Part shown: positions 19,911 to 28,529 of the stretch, piece by piece
How the letters are laid out: each line of letters opens with the position of its first letter
How positions within the stretch are numbered: the stretch's first letter is position 1
Assembly: GCA_016872775.1 (NCBI GenBank)
Contig: VGZA01000014.1
Location: 1-64,000, forward strand
Source of the DNA: Planctomycetota bacterium
GTDB lineage: Bacteria; Planctomycetota; Planctomycetia; Pirellulales; Pirellulaceae
DNA length: 64,000 nucleotides
Direction: 5' to 3'
The notes under the pieces: generated by a model
Seen by the model: the letters and a program-made list of their open reading frames with translations, nothing else
What the model was told of the DNA's origin: nothing
Database searches by the model: none
Position numbers and translations under genes: made by a program

Positions 19911-21107
19911 CTATTCAATGATCTTGGTGACGACACCGGAGCCGACCGTTTTTCCGCCCTCGCGGATGGCGAACCGCACATTGGCATCCATGGCGATCGG
20001 CTTGTGCAACTCCACGGAGACGCGGACATTGTCGCCGGGCATGCACATTTCGGCGCCGACCAGGTTGGCGGTGCCGGTAACGTCGGTCGTGCGGAAGTAG
20101 AACTGCGGCCGATAGCCGCTGAAGAACGGCGTGTGACGCCCTCCTTCATCCTTCGAAAGGCAATAAACTTCCGCTTCGAACTTGGTATGCGGCGTGATCG
20201 AACCGGGCTTCGCAAGCACCTGACCCCGTTCGATATCTTCGCGCTTCACGCCACGCAACAGGCAACCGACGTTGTCCCCTGCCCGACCTTCCCCCAGTTC
20301 CTTGCGGAACATCTCGACGCCAGTCACCACCGTCTTGGTCGGGTTGCCGCTCAGACCGACGATCTGCACTTCGTCGCCGATCTTGACCATCCCGCGCTCG
20401 ATACGGCCGGTGGCCACTGTTCCTCGACCTTCGATCGAGAACACATCTTCCACCGCCATCAAGAACGGCTTGTCTTCCTCACGGGCCGGCTGCGGGATGT
20501 AGGCATCGACAGCGTCAAGTAGATCGCTGATGCACTTCGAAGCGACCGGATCCGCGGGACTGTTATACGCGGCCAAAGCCTGTCCGCGAATTACCGGAAT
20601 GTCATCGCCCGGGAACTGGTACTTCTTCAACAAATCGCGGACCTCCATTTCGACCAGATCGAGCAGATCCGGATCGTCGACGAGATCGCACTTGTTGAGG
20701 AACACCACCAGCGCGGGCACATCGACCTGACGAGCCAGCAGCACGTGTTCTTTCGTTTGCGGCATCGGACCGTCGTAGGCGGAAACCACCAGGATCGCTC
20801 CGTCCATCTGCGCGGCGCCGGTGATCATGTTCTTGATAAAGTCCGCGTGGCCCGGGCAATCGATATGGGCGTAATGGCGTTTATCGGTTTCGTACTCGAC
20901 GTGAGCCACGGCGATCGTCACCGTCTTCGTCGAATCACGCACCGTGCCGCCCTTGGCGATTTCCGAATAGGCTTTGGCCTTGGCCATGCTCTTCGCGGCC
21001 TGAACCGCCAATAACGCACCTGTCAAAGTCGTCTTGCCGTGATCGATGTGGCCGATCGTTCCGACATTACAATGCGGCTTCGTCCGCACAAATTGCTCTT
21101 TGGCCAT
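19911..21107 (-). CDS. tuf: Elongation factor Tu
   Basis: A 398-residue GTPase that delivers aminoacyl-tRNA to the ribosome. G1 is GHIDHGKT (residues 19-26), G3 DCPGH (83-87, catalytic His87) and G4 NKCD; domains II and III are complete. Switch I is unusual: residues 51-65 read [15 protein letters not shown], where canonical EF-Tu has ...APEEKARGITI. The Mg-coordinating Thr is kept (Thr64) but the invariant RG is replaced by KT. ATG 21107 has an AGGTG about 9 nt upstream. It sits between four tRNA genes and tRNA-Trp, probably on one transcript with them. Confidence 0.97.
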   Translation of the reverse strand: MAKEQFVRTKPHCNVGTIGHIDHGKTTLTGALLAVQAAKSMAKAKAYSEIAKGGTVRDSTKTVTIAVAHVEYETDKRHYAHIDCPGHADFIKNMITGAAQMDGAILVVSAYDGPMPQTKEHVLLARQVDVPALVVFLNKCDLVDDPDLLDLVEMEVRDLLKKYQFPGDDIPVIRGQALAAYNSPADPVASKCISDLLDAVDAYIPQPAREEDKPFLMAVEDVFSIEGRGTVATGRIERGMVKIGDEVQIVGLSGNPTKTVVTGVEMFRKELGEGRAGDNVGCLLRGVKREDIERGQVLAKPGSITPHTKFEAEVYCLSKDEGGRHTPFFSGYRPQFYFRTTDVTGTANLVGAEMCMPGDNVRVSVELHKPIAMDANVRFAIREGGKTVGSGVVTKIIE

Positions 21108-21183
21108 TGCTTTCTACACCTGTTTCTTGAGTCTCGTTGAAACCATTAAAATCAACCCGCAAACCACTTACAGACCTCGGAAG

Positions 21184-21257
<74 letters not shown>

Positions 21258-21386
21258 GGATCGGGTCCAGGCAACGACGCCTGCCGTCTGCCGTCGCCGC
21301 ACCTTGTCAAGTCCCCCCTCGGAAAGTCCGGATCCTTGTAATCCAATTAGCCCAATAACTTATGCTCTCCGCCTGTTTTCGGGAAG

Positions 21387-21457
21387 AGCGGGTGAAGGGA
21401 ATCGAACCCTCGTGTACAGCTTGGAAGGCTGTCGCTCTACCATTGAGCTACACCCGC
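21387..21457 (-). tRNA. trnG(tcc): tRNA-Gly (TCC anticodon)
   Basis: A 71-nt cloverleaf. Acceptor GCGGGTG pairs with CACCCGC, discriminator T. Anticodon arm CAGCCTTCCAAGCTG gives TCC; T-loop GTTCGATTC. It occupies the glyT position of the E. coli cluster. Confidence 0.97.
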
Positions 21458-21644
21458 AATCGAGAACCCCTCCGAAACCGCTTGCTGTGCCCCTAAATCT
21501 GTTGCCGCTGAAACTGCTGCCACTGAATGAATTGATACCGTTTTATACCGTTCCCGCCGGCAGGGTCCAATCCTCCCGCATGATTCACGCCCCTGCTTTG
21601 CTTCCACTCCCCAAAATGCTCGTACCTTCCCATTCTTGGCGAAA

Positions 21645-21726
21645 TGGAGGGTGTAGGATTCGAACCTACGAAGGCTATGCCATCAGATTTACAGTCTGAC
21701 CCCTTTGACCGCTCGGGAAACCCTCC
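21645..21726 (-). tRNA. trnY(gta): tRNA-Tyr (GTA anticodon)
   Basis: An 82-nt class II tRNA with a long variable arm. Acceptor GGAGGGT pairs with ACCCTCC, discriminator A. The anticodon loop CTGTAAA gives GTA; T-loop GTTCGAATC. It occupies the tyrU position of the E. coli cluster. Confidence 0.97.
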
Positions 21727-21905
21727 CCCAACTCGTCGAACGCCGTAACATCGCGCATTACACGGCAATTTGGATTTCTAGTCTTCGGATGCAAATTGAC
21801 CGGGGATTCAAATCGACCGGCAATCTCTAGGTTCGTTTTCGGAAACCACCTCCCGAATCCGCCCAATGGATCCTGCAAAAACGACCTGGGAACACAAGAT
21901 GATGG

Positions 21906-21978
21906 AGCCAGCGGAGGGACTTGAACCCACAACCTGCTGATTACAAATCAGCTGCTCTGCCAATTGAGCTACACTGGC
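21906..21978 (-). tRNA. trnT(tgt): tRNA-Thr (TGT anticodon)
   Basis: A 73-nt cloverleaf. Acceptor GCCAGTG pairs with CGCTGGC (one G-T pair), discriminator T. The anticodon loop TTTGTAA gives TGT; T-loop GTTCAAGTC. It is the first gene after the promoter at 22006-22033, the thrU position in E. coli. Confidence 0.97.
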
Positions 21979-22005
21979 AAAAATTTTCCAAAACGAAAAC
22001 CGGCT

Positions 22006-22033
22006 AATATACCGAACCTGGAATCGCTTGCAA
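22006..22033 (-). promoter_or_regulatory. Sigma-70 type promoter of the tRNA-tuf operon
   Basis: On the minus strand a -35 element TTGCAA (22033-22028) and a -10 element TATATT (22011-22006) are separated by 16 bp. The predicted start near 21998 lies about 20 nt before the first tRNA-Thr. No other good promoter was seen before tuf. Confidence 0.65.
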
Positions 22034-22138
22034 GCCGGAATCGCCACCTCCTTAAGGGTGGTACAACACCGGATTTGATGCCGGCCGTCTGGCCCTAAAG
22101 GACGGGACAAAAGACAGTCCAAACCGGTTCGGACCCTG

Positions 22139-23800
22139 CTATCCCGGCGGGTCAATCTGTTGGGTACGGGCAGCTTCCCGGAGCTTGTCGAGGCCACGCG
22201 CCTCGAGTTGCCGCACCCGTTCTTTGGTAATTCCCAGTTCGGCTCCCACTTCCTTGAGCGTCTGAGGTTCGTGCGAGTGATTCAGCCCGAAACGGCTGAC
22301 GATAATCTGTCGCTCCCGGTCGTCCAGGCAGGACAAGATGCGGCTGATCTGTTGCTCGCGCTGCGACTGGGCACGCTCCTGTTCCAGGTGATCCGACCGA
22401 TCGTCCTCGCGCAGACTGAACATTGCTTCCTGGCTGGTGCGAAATCGATCGCGCACGCGGAACTCTTCCGGAATGGTCCGGGCGAAGTTCTTCATGATCG
22501 CCCAGGAGGCGTACGTGCTGAACTTGTTGCCTCGCGAATAATCGAATTTCTCCACAGCACGGATCAGCGACATGTTGCCGTCGCTGACCAACCCGAAAAA
22601 GTCGTCGGAACCCGATACGTGGCGTTTTGCGATGGAAATCACCAACCGCAGATTCGCCTGAACCAGCCGATTTTTGATTTCGATCGCCTGGTTATACAGC
22701 GACTCAATTTCATCCATCACGGAAGTCCGCGCCTCGGCAGGAATTAATCCTTCGCGCAATCGGGCCGCTTTGTACTTCAGGAAATTGAACTGGCGGAACA
22801 GGTGATATTCCTGTTCACGGGTCAGCAACGGCACTTCGTACAACGATGCCAGGTACGACGGCAGACCGCTCGGAGCACGCGATTTACGGCTGCTTTCGCT
22901 GGAACCGGGCAGCGGCGCCATGATCTCTTTTTCCGCGGAGCGCTGCGAGAAAATCTCGTTCGGGACGAAGCTCAGCGGCAACTGCAGGATGCGATGGGCC
23001 CGCATCTCGTTGATCACGCGATAGATGCTTGTCCGCGTCCGGCAGTATTTCTTTGCCAGCGCATCGACCGAAGCACCACGTCGAAACTGCTGGTAGATCT
23101 TCTCGCGGGTCTCGACCGATAACGGTCCCGTATGCAGCGGGAAGACCGCCAGCGTCGGGTTCTTTTCGTCGAATTGTTTGATGGTGTATCGCACCGTCTC
23201 AAAACTGCGTCCCATATGCTTCGCGATCCGTCGAGCGACTTCGGAGGGGCAGCCCCCCGCTTGCGCCAACCGCCGCGCCCGCTCAATGATGCTGTCGCGC
23301 TCGGCGTCCGTGAGCTGGCTGAACCGTTCACCCCTTTCGACCTTGTCCTTGTTCCTTGCCACAAAGCGATCCACGCTGCTGCGCAGAAAACCGACCCGCT
23401 TGCGGCCACCGAACAGAAACCGCCGGCTCACCAGCCCCTGATCCCGCCAACGCTGGATCGTCTTGAGCGAGACATTGAACATCTGGCTGAGATCTTCCAT
23501 CGTGTGAACCGGCTCGCCAGCCTCCTCCGGCGAAATGTCGGCCGAATCCGAAACGTCTTCGACGAACAATCGCAGGTCGTGCCGCACCTGGGCCCCGGGC
23601 ATGGTCGCCGTCGGCGCATCCGGACGATAGTCCGTGATTCGATAGCAGAGGTATTCGTAGCTGTAGACTCGCGACGGATCAATTTCGTTCAACAACCGCT
23701 CGGCGCGGTTGACTTGTTCCAGTTTCTTCTCGCGTGGAGCAAATCGTACCTGCTGATCGCGCAGTTGGCGGATAATCGGCGTCATGTACTCCGTATGCAT
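22139..23800 (-). CDS. Sigma-70 family factor with N-terminal HTH modules and no region 3
   Basis: A 553-residue protein. The C-terminal 240 residues are sigma-70-like: region 1.2 (about 316-352), region 2 (about 375-445, with KNRLVQANLRLVISIAKR and NKFSTYASWAIMK) and region 4 (about 480-545, with VGAELGITKERVRQLEARG). Only some 35 residues separate regions 2.4 and 4.1, so region 3 is missing or vestigial. The first 300 residues hold three HTH-like segments: a MerR-type one (about 99-150, HTMEDLSQMFNVSLKTIQRW), one near 165-212 and one near 230-272. Region 4.2 resembles housekeeping sigma, but region 2.4 lacks the usual -10-reading residues. Start candidates are ATG 23818, 23800 and 23785 (GGAG 3 nt upstream); 23800 is a compromise. 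Regulon unknown. Confidence 0.85.
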   Translation of the reverse strand: MHTEYMTPIIRQLRDQQVRFAPREKKLEQVNRAERLLNEIDPSRVYSYEYLCYRITDYRPDAPTATMPGAQVRHDLRLFVEDVSDSADISPEEAGEPVHTMEDLSQMFNVSLKTIQRWRDQGLVSRRFLFGGRKRVGFLRSSVDRFVARNKDKVERGERFSQLTDAERDSIIERARRLAQAGGCPSEVARRIAKHMGRSFETVRYTIKQFDEKNPTLAVFPLHTGPLSVETREKIYQQFRRGASVDALAKKYCRTRTSIYRVINEMRAHRILQLPLSFVPNEIFSQRSAEKEIMAPLPGSSESSRKSRAPSGLPSYLASLYEVPLLTREQEYHLFRQFNFLKYKAARLREGLIPAEARTSVMDEIESLYNQAIEIKNRLVQANLRLVISIAKRHVSGSDDFFGLVSDGNMSLIRAVEKFDYSRGNKFSTYASWAIMKNFARTIPEEFRVRDRFRTSQEAMFSLREDDRSDHLEQERAQSQREQQISRILSCLDDRERQIIVSRFGLNHSHEPQTLKEVGAELGITKERVRQLEARGLDKLREAARTQQIDPPG

Positions 23801-24504
23801 GGCCACTCTTTCTTTCATTCCTTTGAACCGACCGGTTGTCCCTGCGATTCCCATCGCACCGGGGACGGTTCGACATGGAAATGCGTTCTATTCCTAAAAC
23901 GCTTTTCACAGTCATTTCCGACACACATTACGAAAAAAAACCAAAATTGTTCCCCGCACCCCTTCTGCAATCGCTGCCCGACCTTTCCAACCGGGCTCCC
24001 CTGCTCGACCTTCCCATTATTGTTGCCGTAGCCGGGTTGCTTCCGACACCGTTTTACCATTTCGGCAGATCCCCGCCCTAATCAAGCACGTTCCGCGCCA
24101 ATCGGCATTGACCGCGAGTGCAGGTGCTCTAACCGCTGAAATGATTGGTACTTAACCGCGTTTTTCTCCTTCCGCTACGGTCGCGATAATCTTGTAACAA
24201 CGACGTAAAGACTGTTCGATCTTTCGTTGGCTGTCGCATTCCGCTTGCCATTTTTGCCCGACCCGCCCGGATTTAGATTCCGTTCCCGCGTTGTACGTTC
24301 GCGCTTCGACGCATTTTTTCTTCCCGTTCGAGCGTAGATCGGAGCTTTTTTTCCGTTGAACTCGACCGGACGCCCCCTCGCCGTCGATATCACCCAACGG
24401 CGACGATTCCGCGCCTTGCTCGAGCCGTCCCGTCCTTGACTGGCTGCCATCCTATTCGACGTCTCGAACCTGTTCTTAAGTTCCCTGGCACCGAGGATTC
24501 GACG
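23801..24504. other. Divergent intergenic region
   Basis: About 700 bp between the sigma-factor gene (-) and the Tat-exported protein gene (+). It contains a run of A residues near 23932-23940 and is more AT-rich than the flanking genes. Short open frames on both strands have no recognisable features. Promoters for both genes should lie here, but none with both good elements and spacing was found. Confidence 0.5.
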
Positions 24505-25968
24505 ATGGATCGACCTATCTCCCGCCGTCTGTTCAGTTTAGGGTCTGTCGCCAGCACATGGCTGGCGACGCCGGCGTTGCCCAGTTTGTGGGCAAAGGGT
24601 CCCGCACCTGCCGATACCTTGCTGCTCGCGACCGGCAAAGACGCCCCGAGGATCCGCGACGTTAAGGCCCAGATTGAGATCCACGGTGACCTGAAGCTGA
24701 ATCCCGACGGGAAGGAATTACGTCGGGTGCCGCTCGATGTCCAAAGCAAAGTCCATTACCACGAACGCAACAGCAAGTCGAAAAGTCCCCGCGGCCTGCG
24801 TTATTACCTTGTCGGCAACTCGCAATTGAAGGTGGGACGGACCGACTTCGAATACCATCTGCGTGACAATAACCATCTGGTCGGAATTGGCAGCAGCGAA
24901 AAGGACGAGGATCTGTACTCGGTCACCGGTCCATTGCTGCGCGACGAACTGGAACTGCTCAACGGATGCATCAATACTCTCGCCCTCCCCGAACTGCTTC
25001 CGAACGGGGAAAAGCGGATCAACGAATCCTGGAAAATTCCCGAACAGGTTCTGGCTCGATTGCTGCAATTCGACGTCGTCCACCAATCGGATATTCAGGG
25101 CACACTCAAGGCCATCGAATCGGAAATCGGTCTGCTCTATTTCCAGGGGACGCTCCAAGCGTCGGTTGGAGGTGTCGCGACCGAAGTCGATTTCAAGGCG
25201 AAAGCCAACTTTGACCGACAACGCAAATTCGTGCGCTGGATCCATCTGGCCTACAAGGAAAACCGCTCGATTGGCCATGCCGAACCCGGTTACGAGGCCA
25301 CGTTGCAAATGAAAATCGTGTTGACTCCACAAGATAACTCTCCTCATCTTTCGGATGCCGCGCTGAAACAGATTGCCTGGGACAACGAACCGATCACCGA
25401 TCTGGAATTCCATCCGACGAAAGCTCCGTTTCGGATGCAGATTGGCCGGCACTGGCGGGTCGTCACCGATGATCCGCAATCGACGATCGTACGACTCGTC
25501 GATCGCGGCGACTTGATCGCCCAGGGGGATATTTCGATCGTTCCCGACGCGCCTGCGGGCAAGATGTTGCCTCTGGAAGAATTCCAGCAAGAGGTCGAAA
25601 ACGCGCTGGGCGACAATTTCGAGCAGTTCGCGGAAGCTTCCCAGAGCACGACCGCTACCGGACTCCGCATGCTGCGTGTGGTCGCCGTTGGAGTCACGAA
25701 CGAACTGTCGATCCAGTGGAACTACTACCATCTCAGCAGCAACCAGGGGCAGCAGGCGGTGATGGTGTTTACCTGCGAGTCGGAATTGGTCGATCGGGTC
25801 GCGGACCAGGATCGCAACATCGCTAACTCGTTTGACTTCCATCCTCGCACGGCCGAGCCGATCGCGCCGGAAACCGGATCGACAGCGCCGGCGCAAGCCG
25901 GATTTCCCCGCACGCCGGCCGCCCCATCGTCTGCATCCAGCAAGAACCGTCCGGTCAATGTCCGATAA
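24505..25968 (+). CDS. Tat-exported protein of unknown function
   Basis: A 487-residue protein with a twin-arginine signal (ISRRLFSLG at residues 5-13, then a short hydrophobic stretch ending LATPALPSLWA). No family is recognised. The mature part is hydrophilic, apparently beta-rich, and ends in a Pro/Ala/Ser-rich low-complexity tail (about 455-487). A C-terminal segment (about 350-450) has the pattern of a periplasmic lipoprotein-like domain (MLPLEEFQQEVENALGDNFE...). ATG 24505 has a GAGGA about 8 nt upstream, and the open frame extends 23 codons further. The gene precedes thpR-recA. Confidence 0.7.
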   Translation: MDRPISRRLFSLGSVASTWLATPALPSLWAKGPAPADTLLLATGKDAPRIRDVKAQIEIHGDLKLNPDGKELRRVPLDVQSKVHYHERNSKSKSPRGLRYYLVGNSQLKVGRTDFEYHLRDNNHLVGIGSSEKDEDLYSVTGPLLRDELELLNGCINTLALPELLPNGEKRINESWKIPEQVLARLLQFDVVHQSDIQGTLKAIESEIGLLYFQGTLQASVGGVATEVDFKAKANFDRQRKFVRWIHLAYKENRSIGHAEPGYEATLQMKIVLTPQDNSPHLSDAALKQIAWDNEPITDLEFHPTKAPFRMQIGRHWRVVTDDPQSTIVRLVDRGDLIAQGDISIVPDAPAGKMLPLEEFQQEVENALGDNFEQFAEASQSTTATGLRMLRVVAVGVTNELSIQWNYYHLSSNQGQQAVMVFTCESELVDRVADQDRNIANSFDFHPRTAEPIAPETGSTAPAQAGFPRTPAAPSSASSKNRPVNVR

Positions 25969-26339
25969 CAGCCCTTACAGGCAGCCGTTTGAAGAGGCGG
26001 TAAAATCGCCCCAACCGGTTCGGACATCGTAAACCGATTCCCGACAACGCCCTTTGGACGCGACTGATCCGCGGCCGCGCCGGAGAACCCGAGGACAAGA
26101 CCAACGCCGCGGCAAAACAAAAGGCGGTACCGGCCGACGGTCCGTCGATGGCCACGTCGACCGGTTGAGCGAGACTCCGGTCACCGATCGCATGGCCGAT
26201 CCTCGATGGGTGTGCAATCATCCCGCGGCAGCCTTCCCCTTTCGCCGGCGAGCCACCCCCTTTCGCCGGCGAAGCAGATCGAGTACCACAAAGTCGCACC
26301 ACTGATCGGCCGATCGCTCCTCCCAGGCATCTTCCATCC
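25969..26339 (+). other. Intergenic region before thpR
   Basis: A 371-bp gap. An open frame at 26054-26305 has no protein features and is not called. The region holds a 16-bp tandem direct repeat at 26236-26272 (separate entry). Nothing else was recognised. Confidence 0.4.
26236..26272. repeat. Tandem 16-bp direct repeat with palindromic core
   Basis: CCCCTTTCGCCGGCGA occurs at 26236-26251 and again at 26257-26272, a 21-bp period. Each copy contains the perfect palindrome TCGCCGGCGA, and in the second copy this extends to TTCGCCGGCGAA. It may be a protein-binding site or a small dispersed repeat. Confidence 0.6.
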
Positions 26340-26939
26340 ATGTCCCACGTTCGAACGTTTGTCGCGGTGGAACTCGCTGGCGGCGTCAAGAAGCGCGCGG
26401 AATCACTGATCAAGAAACTCCAGGAACTCGCCGCCGATATCGCGTGGGTTCCGACGCGGAACATGCATTTGACCCTGAAGTTTCTCGGCAACGTTCCCGA
26501 TGTCGAACTAAACGACGTTTGCCGCGTCGTAAAAAATGCCGTGGCAACCGTCGAACCGTTCGAGATCGTGTTCCGCGGCCTGGGCGCCTTCCCCAACCTG
26601 CGGCAACCGCGAACACTCTGGCTCGGCGTCGAACATGGTTCGCAGGAAATCATCGAATTGCAGCAGGCGGTCGAACAGTCGCTGCAGTCCTTGCGTTTTC
26701 CCAAAGAGAATCGACGTTTTCTGCCCCACCTGACCCTGGGACGTGTTCACGTCTCCTCGGGACCCATTCTGGAAGACTTGGCCGACATGATCGAAGACCA
26801 GGCGGACTACGACGGCGATTTGACGGTCGTGGACGAGGTCGTGGTGATGTCGAGTTTCCTCGAACGCAACCGCCCCCCCCAATATCAACCAATTGGACAT
26901 TGTGAACTGGGGACCGGTGCCAGCGATCACCACGGTTGA
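26340..26939 (+). CDS. thpR: RNA 2',3'-cyclic phosphodiesterase (2H family)
   Basis: A 199-residue enzyme of the 2H phosphoesterase superfamily (LigT/ThpR), which hydrolyses 2',3'-cyclic phosphate RNA ends. Both catalytic HxT motifs are present: HLTLKFLG (about residues 43-50) and HLTLGR (about 130-135). Length fits the family. It starts MSHVRTFVAVEL, the usual N-terminal strand; the Shine-Dalgarno sequence is weak. The gene is followed by the recA promoter. Its biological substrate in bacteria is not settled. Confidence 0.9.
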   Translation: MSHVRTFVAVELAGGVKKRAESLIKKLQELAADIAWVPTRNMHLTLKFLGNVPDVELNDVCRVVKNAVATVEPFEIVFRGLGAFPNLRQPRTLWLGVEHGSQEIIELQQAVEQSLQSLRFPKENRRFLPHLTLGRVHVSSGPILEDLADMIEDQADYDGDLTVVDEVVVMSSFLERNRPPQYQPIGHCELGTGASDHHG

Positions 26940-26971
26940 TCGCGTCCGCTGCGATCTCGAAAAAATGGCTC

Positions 26972-27000
26972 TTGCTCCAACGGCCGCACGCCGATATAGT
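26972..27000 (+). promoter_or_regulatory. Sigma-70 type promoter upstream of recA
   Basis: TTGCTC at 26972-26977 and TATAGT at 26995-27000 with a 17-bp spacer. The predicted start near 27007 leaves about 54 nt before the ATG at 27061. No clear LexA-type operator was recognised around it. Confidence 0.6.
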
Positions 27001-27060
27001 ATTCATCTGTTCAGTATTGGCAGTCGATCGTGAGCACCTCGTAATGAATGGAGTTGGAGC

Positions 27061-28458
27061 ATGGTAGCCATTGCGACAAGTAAGCCGGTAAAATCAATCT
27101 CCACAGAGCTGAAACCGGGAGTAGAAGGCGCGCTGCAAACGGACGGACCTGGAGCCAGGCTCAAGGCTACCGTCGGGGGTAGTGGCGAGCCTTCGGACGC
27201 GACGCCGATTGCCGATTCGCAGAACCGCAACGGCCTACACAGCAACCCCAGGAACAGCAAACCAACTACAGAGAAGGGAACGAACGACAAAATGGCACAA
27301 GATCGAACCGGTACCGGCAAACCATCTGCCGAGCGGCCGTCGGAAAAGTCGGCAGCGGGGGGAAAATCGGTCGCGCGACCGGGCAGGAAGGACAAGAGCG
27401 ACGCGGCCGCAAAAGTATCGGCCTTGGAACAGAATGCGAACTTGAAAACCGCGCTGCAGCAGATCGAGAAGCAGTTTGGCGAGGGATCGATCATGCCTTT
27501 GGGCAGCGCCTCCGCGGTGCAGATCCAGGGCATTCCGACCGGCAGCCTTTCGCTGGATATCGCACTCGGCGGCCAGGGCATTCCGCGTGGTCGGATCATC
27601 GAGATTTTTGGTCCGGAATCAAGCGGCAAAACAACCTTGGCGCTGCACGTCGTCGCGCAGGCACAGCGATCCGGAGGGATCGCCGCGTTCATCGATGCGG
27701 AACATGCATTCGATCCTAGCTGGGCCCGCAAGCTCGGTGTGCAACTCGACACGCTGCTGGTAAGTCAACCCAACACCGGCGAAGAGGCGATGCAGATCAC
27801 CGAGATGCTTGTGAAATCGAATGCGGTCGACATTATCGTCGTCGATTCTGTCGCAGCGCTTGTACCCCGCCAGGAACTGGAAGGTGAAATCGGCGACACG
27901 TTTGTCGGCCTGCAGGCCCGGCTGATGAGCCAATCGCTGCGCAAGCTTACGGGGGCGATTTCCCGAAGCAAGACGGCAGTGATTTTCATAAATCAGATTC
28001 GCGAGAAGATCGGTGTAATGTTCGGCAGTCCCGAAACGACACCGGGAGGACGTGCGCTCAAGTTCTACAGTTCTTGCCGCATCGATGTACGGCGGATCGG
28101 CCAGTTGAAAGACGGCGAAGAGGTTGTGGGACAGCGCGTACGGACCAAGGTCGTGAAGAACAAAGTCGCGCCGCCGTTTCGCCTGGCAGAATTCGATATG
28201 ATGCACACCCATGGCATCAGCTACGAAGGTGACTTGCTCGACCTGGGGATCAACCACAAGATCCTGACGCGCAGCGGGTCCTGGTTCAAATACGGCGAGG
28301 TCTACATGGGACAAGGAAAAGAAAAGGCACGCCAGTATCTCGTCGAGAATCCGAAGGTAGCCGAGGAAATCCGCACGAAGATTCTGGCGTTGGGCGCCAC
28401 CGCGACCGTAGCCGCCGAACCCGAGGCGGCAGACAACGACTCGAAGGAGGACTCCTAA
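27061..28458 (+). CDS. recA: Recombinase RecA
   Basis: A 465-residue strand-exchange ATPase. Walker A is GPESSGKT (about residues 185-192), Walker [13 protein letters not shown], and loops L1/L2 follow with the [15 protein letters not shown]-type region. The core aligns over its full length with RecA, but about 115 residues of low-complexity, charged sequence precede it. ATG 27061 is taken because GGAG lies 7 nt upstream and a promoter lies about 54 nt further. An in-frame ATG at 27292 (388 residues) is the alternative, with a poorly spaced GGGA. The C terminus is Ala/Glu/Asp-rich, as is common in RecA. Confidence 0.93.
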   Translation: MVAIATSKPVKSISTELKPGVEGALQTDGPGARLKATVGGSGEPSDATPIADSQNRNGLHSNPRNSKPTTEKGTNDKMAQDRTGTGKPSAERPSEKSAAGGKSVARPGRKDKSDAAAKVSALEQNANLKTALQQIEKQFGEGSIMPLGSASAVQIQGIPTGSLSLDIALGGQGIPRGRIIEIFGPESSGKTTLALHVVAQAQRSGGIAAFIDAEHAFDPSWARKLGVQLDTLLVSQPNTGEEAMQITEMLVKSNAVDIIVVDSVAALVPRQELEGEIGDTFVGLQARLMSQSLRKLTGAISRSKTAVIFINQIREKIGVMFGSPETTPGGRALKFYSSCRIDVRRIGQLKDGEEVVGQRVRTKVVKNKVAPPFRLAEFDMMHTHGISYEGDLLDLGINHKILTRSGSWFKYGEVYMGQGKEKARQYLVENPKVAEEIRTKILALGATATVAAEPEAADNDSKEDS

Positions 28459-28529
28459 CTGCTGTAGCGGTGGGACTGCAGCGGCACGCGTCCCAGGAAC
28501 CGGCCGAAGCAACCCGTCGAAGGAATGGA

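Noticed and set aside
24718-25896. 392-codon open frame antisense to the Tat-exported protein
   Set aside because: The plus strand has a twin-arginine signal and ribosome-binding site; the antisense product is Arg/His-rich and featureless.
26054-26305. 83-codon frame before thpR
   Set aside because: Arg-rich translation without features, overlapping a palindromic direct repeat.
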